Assembly (NCBI GenBank): GCA_019775845.1
Contig: JADQAV010000023.1
Coordinates: 108,918-172,917 of the forward strand
Source: Myrmaecium sp. VS I D KN 1
Lineage: Eukaryota; Ascomycota; Dothideomycetes; Valsariales; Valsariaceae
Direction of reading: 5' to 3'
DNA length: 64,000 nt
The notes under the pieces are model-generated. The model saw only the letters and a program-made list of their open reading frames with translations. It made no database searches and was not told the origin of the DNA. Numbering within the stretch: the stretch's first letter is position 1; each line of letters starts with the position of its first letter. A program made the translations under genes and the position numbers. This document shows positions 34,545 through 46,429 of this stretch, one piece after another.

Positions 34545-35645
34545 TCACTTGCGGTTGAGCAAGCTAAGGAACTCCTCTCGGGTCTTCGCCGTCGATCTCA
34601 TGCGTCCAAGCATGCAGCTAGTCACCGTGGATGAACCGGTCTTTTGGACTCCCCTCATTACCATGCAAAGATGGCTAGACTCCATCACCACCGCAACTCC
34701 CTGCGGCTGCAGGACTTCCGACAGTGCGAGGGCTACTTGCTTGGTTAGACGTTCCTGGACTTGGAGACGCCTCGCGAACATCTCCGCAATACGGGCGAGC
34801 TTAGAAAGACCGAGGACTCGGCGGTTAGGAATGTACCCGATGTGCATCTGCAAGCCGTGAATCAGCATGTACCGCATTTTTGTCGGGTTCAGGATGCAGT
34901 ACCTTGCCAGTGAAAGGAACTAAATGGTGCTCGCACAGCGAGAAGATTTCAATGTCTTTCACGATCACCAACTCGTCATGATCCTCGTGGAACACCGCGC
35001 CGTTCACAATGTCTCGGAGGTTCTCTTCGTATCCTTTTGTGAAGAACAGCATGGCTTTAGCATACCTCTCCGGAGTTTCCAGCAGACCCTCCCGATCAGG
35101 ATCTTCGCCCAAGCACTCTAGCATGGTTCTGACGGCGCCAGACAGTTTGTTGAGCCTTTCAGCCTTCTCCTCCTCGGTAGCCTCCTTTCTCTCTCTTGTT
35201 CCGAGGCCTATCCACGGTCAGTCATATCTTACCAAGAATCCTCTAGGGCATGAGCTAGATGCTTACTAGGCCAACTCAGTCCATCGAAATCAATTGTAGG
35301 GTGCTGCGTGTACGGGCTATGAGCGCGGCTCATGGCGAGCGGGGTTTGCGCCTCGTCTCTCGGGTCCCGTGCATGCTGTTCTTCTAGGTTCGCAGGAAGG
35401 ACTTTCGGTCGGTTGTTGAAGGCCCGCGGGTACGTCGGGCGAGGCTGGTGGTGGGCGTAGGACTCGTCCGGCGCATCGAGATCCACCGGCTTACGGCCAC
35501 GGCTGCTGGATGCGTCGATTGCGGCGTAAAGATTCTCCCGCTCTTTGCGGTCTCTTGTTTCTTGGGACACGTGTAAAGGAGAGGAGCCATTGCTCAGGTG
35601 GGAAGGAATGGCCTTTGGCCGTTGCGGCGGGGAAGAATTGTCCAT
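34545..35645 (-). CDS. GTP cyclohydrolase I
   Basis: Converts GTP to 7,8-dihydroneopterin triphosphate, the first step of folate/pterin synthesis. Exons 35645-35267, 35207-34903 and 34847-34545 encode 328 aa. The catalytic part is typical: [40 protein letters not shown] with the zinc-binding Cys and the active-site His pair, then PFTGK joined to [20 protein letters not shown] across the second junction. [10 protein letters not shown] and [20 protein letters not shown] include further metal and substrate residues. The first 130 residues are a disordered extension with SP and RP motifs, as in other filamentous fungi; it may carry regulation. The ATG at 35645 is the first in the frame. Confidence 0.95.
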
Positions 35646-36698
35646 AGCGACACTGATGCTATAGCGGTCCGAATTTCGGCGGGGTGACTGGGATGACGGA
35701 AGAAGCACACCCGCAAATCAATCCGTGCGAGAGTAGGGAAGTGTTCGAATATGAGGCTATGCTTGGATGGTGTTTAGTAGATACAGGAGTGTCTCGAGAA
35801 CGGGTCCGAGTGCATGCTTATATTCGGCGAACAGAGGCTTAAGGATTGCAGTGAGTAACTGGGAAATTTTGGCCGGGATCATTGCGAATGTCGCCGCGCC
35901 GAAGAGCGCCAAGGCTATCTAATCGATGGCGTACTGTAATCGACATGATTGGTCGGGACGCTGTATAGACCCTGGGACATCATCGGGAAAGAGCTGTAGT
36001 TGCTATTGTTATTGCCGCTGGTGAAAGGTATGACCCTTCCGAAGGAAGTCAGAAGACCAGATCTGCTCCGAGAGGGGAGGTCGACAGCTTTATCGGGACC
36101 ACAAGATGAAGTTGAAGCGCCAAGCTGTGTTGCACCGGGTCCCCTCGATTTCAGGAGGGGCGGGGTTCAACTGCCCAGCACACTGCCCGCCTGAGCGCGT
36201 TCTCGGATGATCCTCACAAACACGACTTCTCAGTTCACAGTTGTGTACCGGTATTCGAAGCTGGATTCGCTCACATGGCTAGCTGCTCCCATCGTGATAC
36301 GAGGTATCTGGGAAAGAAAAAAGGCTCGGCTGGATGGGAAAGAAGACGTCCAGTGTTCGGCGAGTATTCATTCGTCTACGGCAACTTCCGGGGGTGGTCT
36401 TGACACCCACACTGTGAAGCAACTTCACGCACTTCATTCCAACAACCCACAGTCCGTCCTGGCGTTCAACTGCTCTACAAAAGTATCTTCATTTAACTAC
36501 GACCGAACACTACCCGACTCCCCGCTCCAATACAAGCTTAGACATGGATCTGTCTATGCTTGTGCGGTGTCTTTCCAGCACCGTACGTACCGTACCCTAG
36601 CACGCCTAGGTCAATCGAGCCCGCCCGCCTAACTGCACATCAAAGAACACTGAGGGTATGGCGCATTTGTATCGGGACCGCATAGTTTGTTTCGGGAG
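35646..36698. other. Intergenic region
   Basis: Upstream region of GTP cyclohydrolase I (read leftwards). ORFs at 36000-36194 and 36207-36632 have no motif and mixed codon use. Nothing supported. Confidence 0.45.
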
Positions 36699-37619
36699 AT
36701 GCTGAAGTCCGCATTACCATGGATCGTCACCGCGACTGCTACGGCTCCTCTTCCTAGGGCAATAGCGGCCATGACATGCTGTTTATCAGCATCATGGTCT
36801 GCTAGTGTTGCGGGCGTTCCCTTGACTTCCGTGCGAATATGCCTACTTGTATTAGACTCGCAAAGCTATCCCCTTTGCGAACCTCCTTGGGTAATGCTGG
36901 CATGGTTGGGCTAGACTGGAGTTGTCTCGATCCTACCAACCTCACGAGATGTCGCTGTACAAACCGGAACGTTATACGGTCTACTGGTATCTTATCAAAC
37001 GTCTGGAGTGAACTCCCTCTGGACCGCAACTGCCCGAAGGGCATCGCGGAATGTCGTTTACAGTGTTATTCGCCGCCTCGACAGCCTCATAGCACGAGTT
37101 TCACCCACGTCTGTTCGAACCATGCGTGTGACGTTGGTAAGTATAGTCTTGTACCTTGGCAATGGCCGGATGCTGAGGGCGCAAGAAGCCTGTATTCCTT
37201 CTTTTTAGTCTTTTAGGTCGCGACCTGGAGAAGGGGATAGTGATCTCCGGGGGCACGGTTGTATCTCTATCTGCAGGCGTCACAGCTCCCAGGCACGAAC
37301 AGAACAAAAGGTCTCGAAGAATCGGCGCCCAAATCATTGCGGCTTGGCAACTGCTAACCACAAGCTGGACTACGATAAATGCAACGCTCCACCTATTCTG
37401 ACCTTACAGCCATCCACTCGAGCAGGGAGCCTCAACCTCCTAAAAGATCCTCTTGGGGTGGTTGGAGAGCGCCGAGTCTTTTGGGTAGACACGGCCTCCC
37501 CTGCCAGAAAAGGTCCCTGGCAAAGGCCAGTGGAGGGCTTCCGAGCTGCGAGCTGCGCGGTGTTAGCATGTTTGCCTTTTCCTGCGCGCTGTGCCAATGC
37601 TTCATTCCTTCTTAGATAG
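36699..37619 (+). CDS. Candidate spliced gene, no recognised family
   Basis: A three-exon model, all in one frame with phase-0 introns: exon 36699-36830, intron 36831-36914 (GTGCGA...CTAG), exon 36915-37136, intron 37137-37208 (GTAAGT...CTTCTTTTTAG), exon 37209-37619. The second intron is textbook. The middle exon reads well (TGVVSILPTSRDVAVQTGTL then YGLLVSYQTSG). The last exon contains NHKLDYDKCNAPPILTLQPS and is Cys/Arg-rich toward the end. The product would be about 254 aa, with a weakly hydrophobic N-terminus. The first intron is less certain, the start is arbitrary, and minus-strand ORFs also cover part of this region. Treat it as a hypothesis for RNA evidence. Confidence 0.35.
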
Positions 37620-38270
37620 TTTCGATTGTGAAGTGAATGACGCTGGAAGGGAAATGGGGGGTTTGGCATTGGAGCTACGCCAGCGGTGATGGGTTTGGTG
37701 GGTATGCATGCCGCCACCATAGCCGTAACCGGTCGAGGCCGTCCTTCGCACACGCAACACTTGGCTCGGTGAGGCGATAAGCGCTTCCACGCTCTTTGCC
37801 TTGCTGAAAACTCGCTGGAGTTGATATGCGTCCGGAGTCGAATTCTCGAACTGGAGCGATACCTATATCTGGAGGTGGACGGGACGCACTGACTAGCAGG
37901 AATTCTCCGTAACTTACGGGCGGGCAGTACGTTTTGGGGCCCGACTAGCCAGCCAGCACCGCAACTGCGCAGCGACCCACCAAAGAAGCGCGCTCACGAT
38001 CCTGGCCCGACTAACGATCCTCTGCACGCAAAGCACAGCTCCCCAAGGACCGCTGCTGTCTGCTGCTCTGCATCCGCGACCGCGATCTCCCTAGTGGTTT
38101 GCAAAACCGTCCTTCGTCCGCTTGCAGGGTAGGGTGAGCGCGCGCCGCTGGTTTTTCAAGGTGGTTGTCCCTTTCCTTTCATATCGGCTTTCTCGCGTAA
38201 AAGAAACCGACGTTCCTGCGCTTGCACCTTGCTTCTGATGCCATTACAACGCATGCCTTGAGCTGTCTAC
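37620..38270. other. Upstream region of CTK1
   Basis: About 650 bp with mixed composition and T/C-rich patches at 38160-38200. No gene seen. Confidence 0.45.
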
Positions 38271-41200
38271 ATGGCTGGGTCGCGACGAGGCCCGTTGATA
38301 GACCAGTGGAGACCCGAGGAACCTTCGTCCAGAGACAGAGACACCGTTCCAGTTGACACTGTCATTTCCAGAGAGCGGGGACGGTCGCCTACCGCTCCGC
38401 GCATGCGAGAGGAAGACAGACAGCCTGATACACCTCCACCACCCTCGACCAAGGATCAAACGGCTCGGTCTCGCCGTAAGAGCCGTAGCAGGTCCCGGCA
38501 CCGCAGCACTCGAGAAGGCTCACCGCACGCTACCAGGGACGACTACCGTTATCGGCCCTCAAGACCCCAGGCGGCGAGTGGAGAGCGACACTCGCACGCA
38601 CACAGGCATCGGCACGACCTCGAGACCCCGTCTTCATCCTCTAAAAGACGTCGGAGCATCTCTATATCTCCTCATCGAGATCCCAGCAAGCGGACTAAGC
38701 GTCCAAGAAGCAGGAGCCGTCACCGATCCGTGTCTCCGGTTGTGAAAGGTGACTCGGGCCACCGACACGATACATCATACAATCCACGCGCAGTGCCCTC
38801 AAGCGGACATAAACGCCACCATTCGCCCGACGTCTACGTTCCATCTTCTATCCGTCGCCGCTCACGTTCAGTCGAGTCTCATTACAGTCATCGACGGACT
38901 ACCTCTGATCGCCGCAGACGTTCGATTACACCGGAGCGGGAGGTCGCCTACAAACGAAGGGAAACGCCACGGTATCCCTCGCCCAAAAGGCGCCACGAAC
39001 ATAGGACGGCGTCTGTAACTCGGAAAGACGTTGACAGAGGACACAAGGAAGCATCCACACGAGCTTCGCGGAAGGACAGGGACTATTACGGTCGGCATAC
39101 TGCGCGACGGCCCCGCTCGCCTCCGGCCCGGCAAAGGCACCCGAAATCGACACGTTCGAAGCATCGATCCCCTTCCGCACACAAAGAAGATAGAGAGAAG
39201 GGGTCAAGGCATCGATCACCTCGGCCAGCCTTTGCTCGCAGAAGTTCCCGTTCGCGGTCTCCTATAAGCCGCGAGGAACGTGAGGAACGCTACTATTCCA
39301 AATCAAATAAACACAGCTCTGGAAGACGCAGTCCTGAGCCCGGTTCTGGTTATAACTCAGACACCCAAAGATCGGTGGACGATCGCGGCAAGATGAGAGA
39401 TCCGTACTACCCTTCTGGGAGGCCACCGCGCCCTCCGGTCGATAACCGCAATTATTCGAATTCTCCGCCGTACAATATGCCTCTGGCCCAGATCTCGCCT
39501 CACTCCCAGTCATATCGAGGGACATGGGGCGGACACCAAAACTACAACAGCCATCAAAGGTAAGATTCACGATGACTATTGTGATCTCGTTTGCTGACAA
39601 TTTGTGGAAGTTCTCCTGCGCACGGTTATTCACCGAGTCAGTCACCTTACTATCCACCGCCCAGTGCATCTCAAGGGCAGTATTATCCCAGTCAATCGTA
39701 TAGTGCGCCACCGCCACAAGCGGTACAGCAGGCCTACCACAGCCCTCCATACAGAGGCGGGCACAGCGGTTACAGAGGAAACCATTATGGTGCGCCCGAG
39801 CGACGTTATTCAGGAAGCACGCCTACGTATACTCCCGTGCAAGCACAGCGAGGACGTGGACATTACAGCAACCTGTCCTGGACGCCTGCAACTGGTAGCA
39901 GGGGTGGACGGCCACCTTCCGAGAAAGGACGCTCAGCTGGACAGAGCGGTCAAACCCCAACGTCGTCGAGTACACCGCTGGCCTCGGAAGTGCAGGATCC
40001 CCCGCCCGACGAAGAAGACAACCCGTTCCGTCCTTCTAAGGATATGCGTGTGGAAGACCAAGGTAGCAAAGAGGAAGAGAGGATGCCCCCGCCTAACAAA
40101 GGAACAACGGCGGCCTCCGCGTCAGGTTCAACGGGGTCAAAGATCAGCTTTGCGCTGAAATCAAAGCCTGCCCCTCCTCCTGCAATCACCCCCAAGGCCG
40201 ACCTGTCCCAGAAGGCTCGCTCTGAACCTTTTCCTCCGCCCAAAGTGAAGCCGGTTACGACACCCAAACCAACCCTCCCCAATGCGAAGCATATCATGGA
40301 CAGTCGACTGGATAGGCGGTATGATAGCCAGTATGACCGACCTGGAAGAAGAGATAGGAACGACAGGTTTGAGAGAGACGATCGCAGATCCGAGTTCCGT
40401 CCCTCCGACTACCGTGTTTCAGATTCTTGGTCAACTAGTCGTCGCCCTGAGCCTCGACCAACTTTGCGCCCGGATCGACGACCAGAGCCCAGACCGGACA
40501 CACGGCCAGAGCCTCCACGACTGGAGAAGAGGATCATGAGGCGGATCAAACCGAGACCGAGGCTTCCTCCGGAACATGAATCTTCTGCTTCGGTATATTT
40601 CAGGAAGCCAGGTAATGAGTCCGTAGTAGGATCGGGAACGTACGGAAAGGTGTTCAAGGCTGTTCACGTCTATACAAAAGACATGGTGGCGCTGAAGAAG
40701 ATCAAGATGGATGGAGAACGCGATGGAGTAGGTCATCCTCCCCCCGAGCTTACAACCTATGCTAACCTGCAGTAGTTCCCTGTCACCGCTATCCGAGAAA
40801 TCAAGCTACTCCAGTCGATCAACCACATCAACGTCGTCAAACTGCAAGAAGTCATGGTGGAGAAGAATGACTGCTTCATGGTTTTCGAGTACCTGTCTCA
40901 CGACCTCACCGGCCTGATAAACCATGCTAGTTTCCAACTAGGGCCCGCGCAGAAGAAGGATCTTGCGAAGCAGCTCTTCGAGGGGTTGGACTATCTTCAT
41001 CGACGAGGGGTTCTGCATCGAGACATCAAGGCTGCCAATATCCTTGTCAGCAGCGATGGGTGTTTGAAGCTTGCGGATTTTGGCCTCGCACGATTCTACG
41101 CGAAGAGAAGCAAGTTGGACTACACGAACCGGGTCATCACCATCTGGTACCGATCTCCGGAGCTGTTGCTTGGTGAAACGCAGTACGGTCCGGCGGTGGA

Positions 41201-41795
41201 CATCTGGTCGGCCGCGTGCGTCCTGGTGGAGATATTTGTCAAGCATGCGATCTTTCCCGGCGACGGCGGGGAGATTAGTCAGCTCGACAAGATCTACAAC
41301 GTCCTCGGCACGCCAACTATCCAAGACTGGCCCGGCATCGTGGACATGCAATGGTTTGAACTCCTTCGACCGACGGAACGGAAGCCCAGCACCTTCGCGG
41401 AGAAGTACAAAGAGCGGGTGACGCCCGCGGCATTCGACCTGCTCAGCGCCATGTTCCAGTACGACCCGGCCCACCGGCCGAGCGCGTCCGACGTGCTGGA
41501 GCATCCGTATTTCACCACCGAGGAGCCGGCGCCGAGCCGGGCGGTGGAGCTAAAGGACTTGGAAGGGGATTGGCACGAGTTTGAAAGCAAGGCGTTGCGG
41601 AAGGAGAGGGAGCGGCAGGATCGGGAGGCGAAGAGGGCGGCGAAGGAACGGGAGACCGCCACCGCTGCTGTCGCCGCTGCTGCTGGTGCCGAGGTGCAAA
41701 AGACGGAGGGGGAGAAGAGGAGGGCGGATGCGGCACCGGAGCCGGAAAGGGAGGCGAAGAGGTCGAAGGGGGATGAGGGGGCGGTGGGCTCCTGA
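38271..41795 (+). CDS. ctk1: CTD kinase subunit alpha (CTK1/CDK12-like)
   Basis: Cyclin-dependent kinase of CTDK-I that phosphorylates Ser2 of the RNA polymerase II CTD during elongation. Exons 38271-39559, 39611-40727 and 40776-41795 encode 1141 aa. The first 750 residues are disordered: RS/SR-rich (RSRRKSRSRSRHRST), then Tyr/Pro/Gly-rich, then a highly charged Arg-Asp/Arg-Pro part. The kinase domain starts near residue 763: VVGSGTYGKVFKA loop, VALKKIKM, the cyclin-binding helix GFPVTAIREIKLLQ, HRDIKAANI near 881, DFGLARF near 903, and WYRSPELLLGETQYGPAVDI. A charged tail follows. The second intron ends in CAGTAG; only TAG use gives an open frame (see findings). The very long N-terminus compared with yeast CTK1 fits filamentous fungal CDK12-type proteins. 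Confidence 0.93.
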
Positions 41796-43150
41796 TGATG
41801 ACAATCTGTAGGCGCTGTCGAGGGCGCTACGAGGGATGTGTGTACGTGTATGTGTGGTCCTGTCTGGCGCCTGGGGCTGGCGGCTCGTGTGCTGTAGGAT
41901 GTCGGAAACGACGGACAAAGGGGTCATGCTGGAAAAAAGATTTGAGGTGGGTGTTGTAGGGCACTTGGGCATCCATCTATCCAACCATCGTACATGGCGC
42001 GTCCTCCTGAGCGGGGAAGGGAGGGTCGGAGGGAGAGAGGTCACCGTGATAATATACCATGACATGTATATACCATGACATGTTCGATTTCCACCATGGA
42101 AGGCGTTTTTTATTTTTTTTCTTTGTTTGTTTTTTTATGTATAAAAAGGAATCGCAGTTTTTGCATTATATAATTGTTTTCCTACTTCCTTCTCTTTCTT
42201 CTTGTTCTCTTCGAGTCTGTCGTTTCTTATATGACTCCATTTTCTCTTCCCTTCTTCCTTCTTTTTTCTTCTCGACGAAATTAGGGGATTCGGCAGTCCT
42301 TTTCACTTCTTTCATCTACTCAAAAGTGCTGAGAAGGTGTGTCGGGACTGTCCTGCTCGGTACTGACAGACTTCCCGTATGTTCTTATATAGTGAGGTGC
42401 TAACCGTAGCAGTGTGGTGGTTCGGACATGCGCATGCAAGCGGTGGGTGCGAGACATATATATCTCTTCGTCTGCTATATATCTGAGGCGTGCTGTGCGT
42501 ATACCGTGTATGTGTAAATTTATAATAGTATATATCGGAAACCAGCAGAGGATTATAATATATACGCACCGAAGTGCCCGTTTACAGAAGTTAGACGAAG
42601 GGTCTTAGCTGAACGATATATATTATATATATATACGAACCCATTCTTTTTAACGATGCGAGTTTCTCTTATACCTATCTTTTACAATACTAGTTAGATT
42701 CTCGTCAGTATTTACAAATCCGTTCTGCGCTGCCGTATCAGGTATTCGTCTATCCGCCTCTCCGCCTACAACGTGCCAGATCTTTGTCGGGAAGCCGTCA
42801 TTTGATGGAGAGAGAACGGGTTCTCAGGTTTACCGTCAAAGAAGAGAGAAGAAGAAAAGGGCGGGCTTGTTTTTCTGATCATATATCTTCGTTTATTTCA
42901 CACCTATCTTCGATCTTCCTCCTCCCCCGCTCCCTCTTCTCTCTGCTCTTCCCTCCTAAAACCCTAAGGTACTATACTTTACCTTTACACCGGTACATGT
43001 ATCATCCTCGTTCAGTTCGACTCTGCTCGGTTGCCGCGGGTAGTATATTATATATGACGATATGATATGATATATACTCGGTATATAGCAGGGTCGGGTA
43101 GTGGAGGGGAGGGGAGGGCGGATTGGGGAGAAGGGACAGTGGCATGTGTG
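41796..43150. other. Intergenic region, AT-rich with microsatellites
   Basis: 3' flank of CTK1 and left flank of the transposon. It contains T-rich runs (42105-42145), TATATA tracts (42460-42640, 43045-43085) and a purine-rich stretch (43100-43135). No ORF with a motif. Confidence 0.5.
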
Positions 43151-43294
43151 GGGATGCGACCAGAATACCTACAACGCTCGGGCCTGCCGCCGGTAAGCGA
43201 GGGGTACCGTATAGTATCGAGTCCGTAAATTATATATTTTCCTATATAAATTTAGTAGTAGTTAGCGAGCTCTAGTAGATATATATTTTATAGC
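43151..43294 (+). repeat. Left terminal inverted repeat
   Basis: Begins GGGATGCGACCAGAATACC. Aligned with the reverse complement of the right repeat there are 16 differences over about 140 positions, 15 of them C/T or G/A transitions. The outer 60 bp are GC-rich and keep CA/TG; the inner part is AT-rich. Confidence 0.88.
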
Positions 43295-45984
43295 TATACC
43301 TGTATAGCCTAATATTATTAATTATATTATATCTATAATATTAAGCTTTAATATTAATTATTACTATCTATTATTAGTTATTATTAATTCTTAATACTAT
43401 ACCTCGCCTATATATTAACGCTTTCGTCTATATTATTACTAGTAGTAATTAAAGTCTTTAATAGCTCCCTTAAGCTAGCTACCTAGCGCGAATATCTCTA
43501 TATATTATTAACGCCTCTCTTACTTACTACTAACTAGTTTAATATATACTTCCCTTATATATTAAATACCTAGAAATATTAGAGGAAGCGATAATAAGGT
43601 ATTAATAATATTAAAATTATTTAATATAAATACCGCCTTAAGGTAGATATTTATATATTTACTACTACTACTTCTAACGCTAGAGCTTATTACTAGATTT
43701 AAGAGAGTAACTAGTATAATTATATAATAAAGATAGAGCGTCTTAATAGTAATATTATTATATAATAAGTATTATTAGAGCGCTATTTATATTTACTTAA
43801 TTATAAATAAGTTAAAGATTAATAACGGCTTATAGAAGTATATTAAATATTAAATTATATATAGATATAAGCCTACTACTATTCTTATAGCCCTATAATT
43901 AGTAGGTTTTATAGAGGACGGCCGGTAGTAGTTTATTAACGCTAGTAGTAAGTACCTTACTAAATAGTAGATTAATAGCTAGTAAAGGATTTAATATTAA
44001 AAGAATCTTAATTTATATACTAAATTTAGTAGTAATTACTAGTAATTATAAATAGACGAAGTTCTTTACTAGCTTAAAAGAGCTAGATAAAAGGTAGAGG
44101 CTATTTATATAGCTAGAAAATCTACCGCCGGCGCTAACTAGGCCTACAGCCTAGTATTTATAAAAGAGTATTAATTAGATACTCTAATACAGTATAAATA
44201 GCTTATAATAATTAATTTAACTTATAAGACGAACCGCCTAAAGTAGTATTTATATACTCTAATAGTAAGAGATAGTATTAATTATTATATTCCTTATACT
44301 TATTTACTTACTAATAATAAGGGGGTACTAATACTAGTAGTAGCTCTTATAGTAATTAAGAGCTAGTATAAGAAGTACTAGTAACTATAATATATTTTAA
44401 TTAATAACTTAGTTACTAAGTAGTTAACTATTAAGATAGTTTTTTATAGTATTAAGGTAGGCGAGTAGGAAGTAAGTTACTTACTCTATTAGATATATTT
44501 AGCTAGGATATTATAGCGAAAGGTAGTAGATAGGAAAATTTATTAATTAATTAAATCTACTATTTATTATTATAGAACTAAATAGGCTTATAAGAATTAG
44601 CTAAATAAAGCTATATAGCTAGCTATAAAGCTAATAAAGTATAAGAATTAGTATTATAAGCTTCCTATAAAGCTATAGAAGTAAGAGTTTAGTATTAAGG
44701 CCTAGAAATAATATATTTAGTTATTATTAGAAGTATAGGCTAGCGATAGCGATAGAAAGAATTATAATATTAAGGCTTATATATATTTAAGTCTTAGTAG
44801 TTTTAGTAAGCGACCCTATAATACTAGTAGTTTAGGTATTCTAGATTTAATACTAATAGAAATACTTATATTAATAGTACTACTAGTAATATTAAGGCTT
44901 AATAAGGCTGCGAAATTATCTTTAGGTTTATTAGAAAAATCTAGCTAGATTAAAATATTAAGAACTAATACTAAAGTACTAAAAAAAGAGCTAGACCTAG
45001 TTAAGTATATTTATAATAAGTAATATCTAACTAGAAAGCTCTAGGTAGTATATCTATAGTAGTATTTACTATTTCTTCTCTAAATTATAACTACTAACGC
45101 CGTTAAATCCTAGTATAATACTCTTAAGAAACGCTTATAAGCGGCTAAAAAAGATTAAGTAAACTTTTTTTTAATAAATATCTATCGCTTAATTAACGAG
45201 ATAGTAAATTAGTAAGATATTAAAGTAAAGAAAAGAGCTACTAATTTTAAGAGTAAATACCTAGCTAAGGCTATTATATATCTAGGCCTATAAAAGCTTC
45301 CTCTACTAATTTAACGCCTTACTATTAAGTAACTATATAGGGTATAGACGGTAATAGAGGATATAAAGCTCTTAAAGCTAGTTATAAATAAGAATACCTA
45401 TAGCTATAAGTTCTTCTATATATACTTAGTATTATATAGCTTTCTATAATAGCGCGAGTTAATATTTAATATCCTTATTAATACTAATTAGGAGTATTAC
45501 GTATTTATATTTAAGAAGTTAAGTATAGAAGTCTATTAGGCCTATAATAATATATTTATTAATAACGCTCTTATTAATAAATTAAAGATAGTAATAAAGT
45601 ATTAAATATTATAAGTCTATAAAATATAAGATATAATATAGTCTAAATAGTTTAATCTCCTTAAAGAAATAATATATATAGAATTACTTTTTATAAATAA
45701 CTATTAAAATACCTAGCTAGTAAACTTCGCGTAGACTAATAGCCCCTTCTTATATTATATTACTAGGGCTTTTCTTAAGGAGCTTAGTATTAAAGAGTTA
45801 CTAGTAGCTCTAGGATACTTTAATACTAGTAAAATATAGGAAGAATTATAAGAGATACTAGTAGAGTAGGAAAAGTTTAACGCGGTATTTAAAGGCCTCG
45901 TTAATAATAATAAGGCTCTTAAATATAACGGTAATAAGATACCTAATATATAAAAAGAAGAGTTCGCCTCTAGCGATAGTAGCG

Positions 45985-45988
45985 ACGC

Positions 45989-46020
<32 letters not shown>

Positions 46021-46181
46021 NNNNNNNNNNNNNNNNNNNNNNNNNNNNNNNNNNNNNNNNNNNNNNNNNNNNNNNNNNNNNNNNNNNNNNNNNNNNNNNN
46101 NNNNNNNNNNNNNNNNNNNNNNNNNNNNNNNNNNNNNNNNNNNNNNNNNNNNNNNNNNNNNNNNNNNNNNNNNNNNNNNNN
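45985..46181. other. AAT microsatellite running into an assembly gap
   Basis: An (AAT)n run of about 30 bp ends at 46020 and is followed by 161 N (46021-46181). After the gap the sequence resumes in the same AT-rich style. The true length of the gap is unknown. Confidence 0.95.
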
Positions 46182-46285
46182 ATAATACTTATATTACTTA
46201 TAAAAACTTAATACTATAAAACTATAAATTTAATAATTAATACTATTAGGAAAGAGACTAGTAGCTGCTAGGCAGCTGCCGAGCG

Positions 46286-46429
46286 GCTATAGGATATATA
46301 TCTACTTAGGCTTACTAACTACTACTAAATTTATATAGGAAAGTATATAATTCACGGATTTAATACTATACGGTACCCCTTGCTTACCGGCGGCAGGCCC
46401 GGGCGTTGTAGGTATTCTGGCCGCGTCCC
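46286..46429 (-). repeat. Right terminal inverted repeat
   Basis: Reverse complement begins GGGACGCGGCCAGAATACC and follows the left repeat base for base for about 140 bp, ending where GC-rich sequence (46261-46290) starts. The right flank begins with the target duplication ATGTGTG at 46430. Confidence 0.88.

Larger units (their letters stand above)
43151..46429. mobile_element. RIP-degraded DNA transposon with long terminal inverted repeats
   Basis: A 3.3-kb element bounded by inverted repeats of about 144 bp (43151-43294 and 46286-46429). It is flanked by a perfect 7-bp duplication ATGTGTG (43144-43150 and 46430-46436). An 8-bp reading ATGTGTGG is possible if one terminal G belongs to the duplication. 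The interior is extremely AT-rich and almost lacks CA and TG dinucleotides while keeping CG, the pattern of repeat-induced point mutation. No ORF of useful size survives on either strand, so the transposase family cannot be named. Long repeats with a 7-8 bp duplication fit a TIR transposon, for example MULE-like or hAT-like groups, but neither is proven. The 161-N gap lies inside. Confidence 0.85.

Noticed and set aside
43230-46280. Possible AT-rich centromere or mitochondrial insertion
   Set aside because: Exact inverted repeats with a target duplication and CpA/TpG loss explain it better as a RIP-mutated transposon; no organellar gene motif seen.
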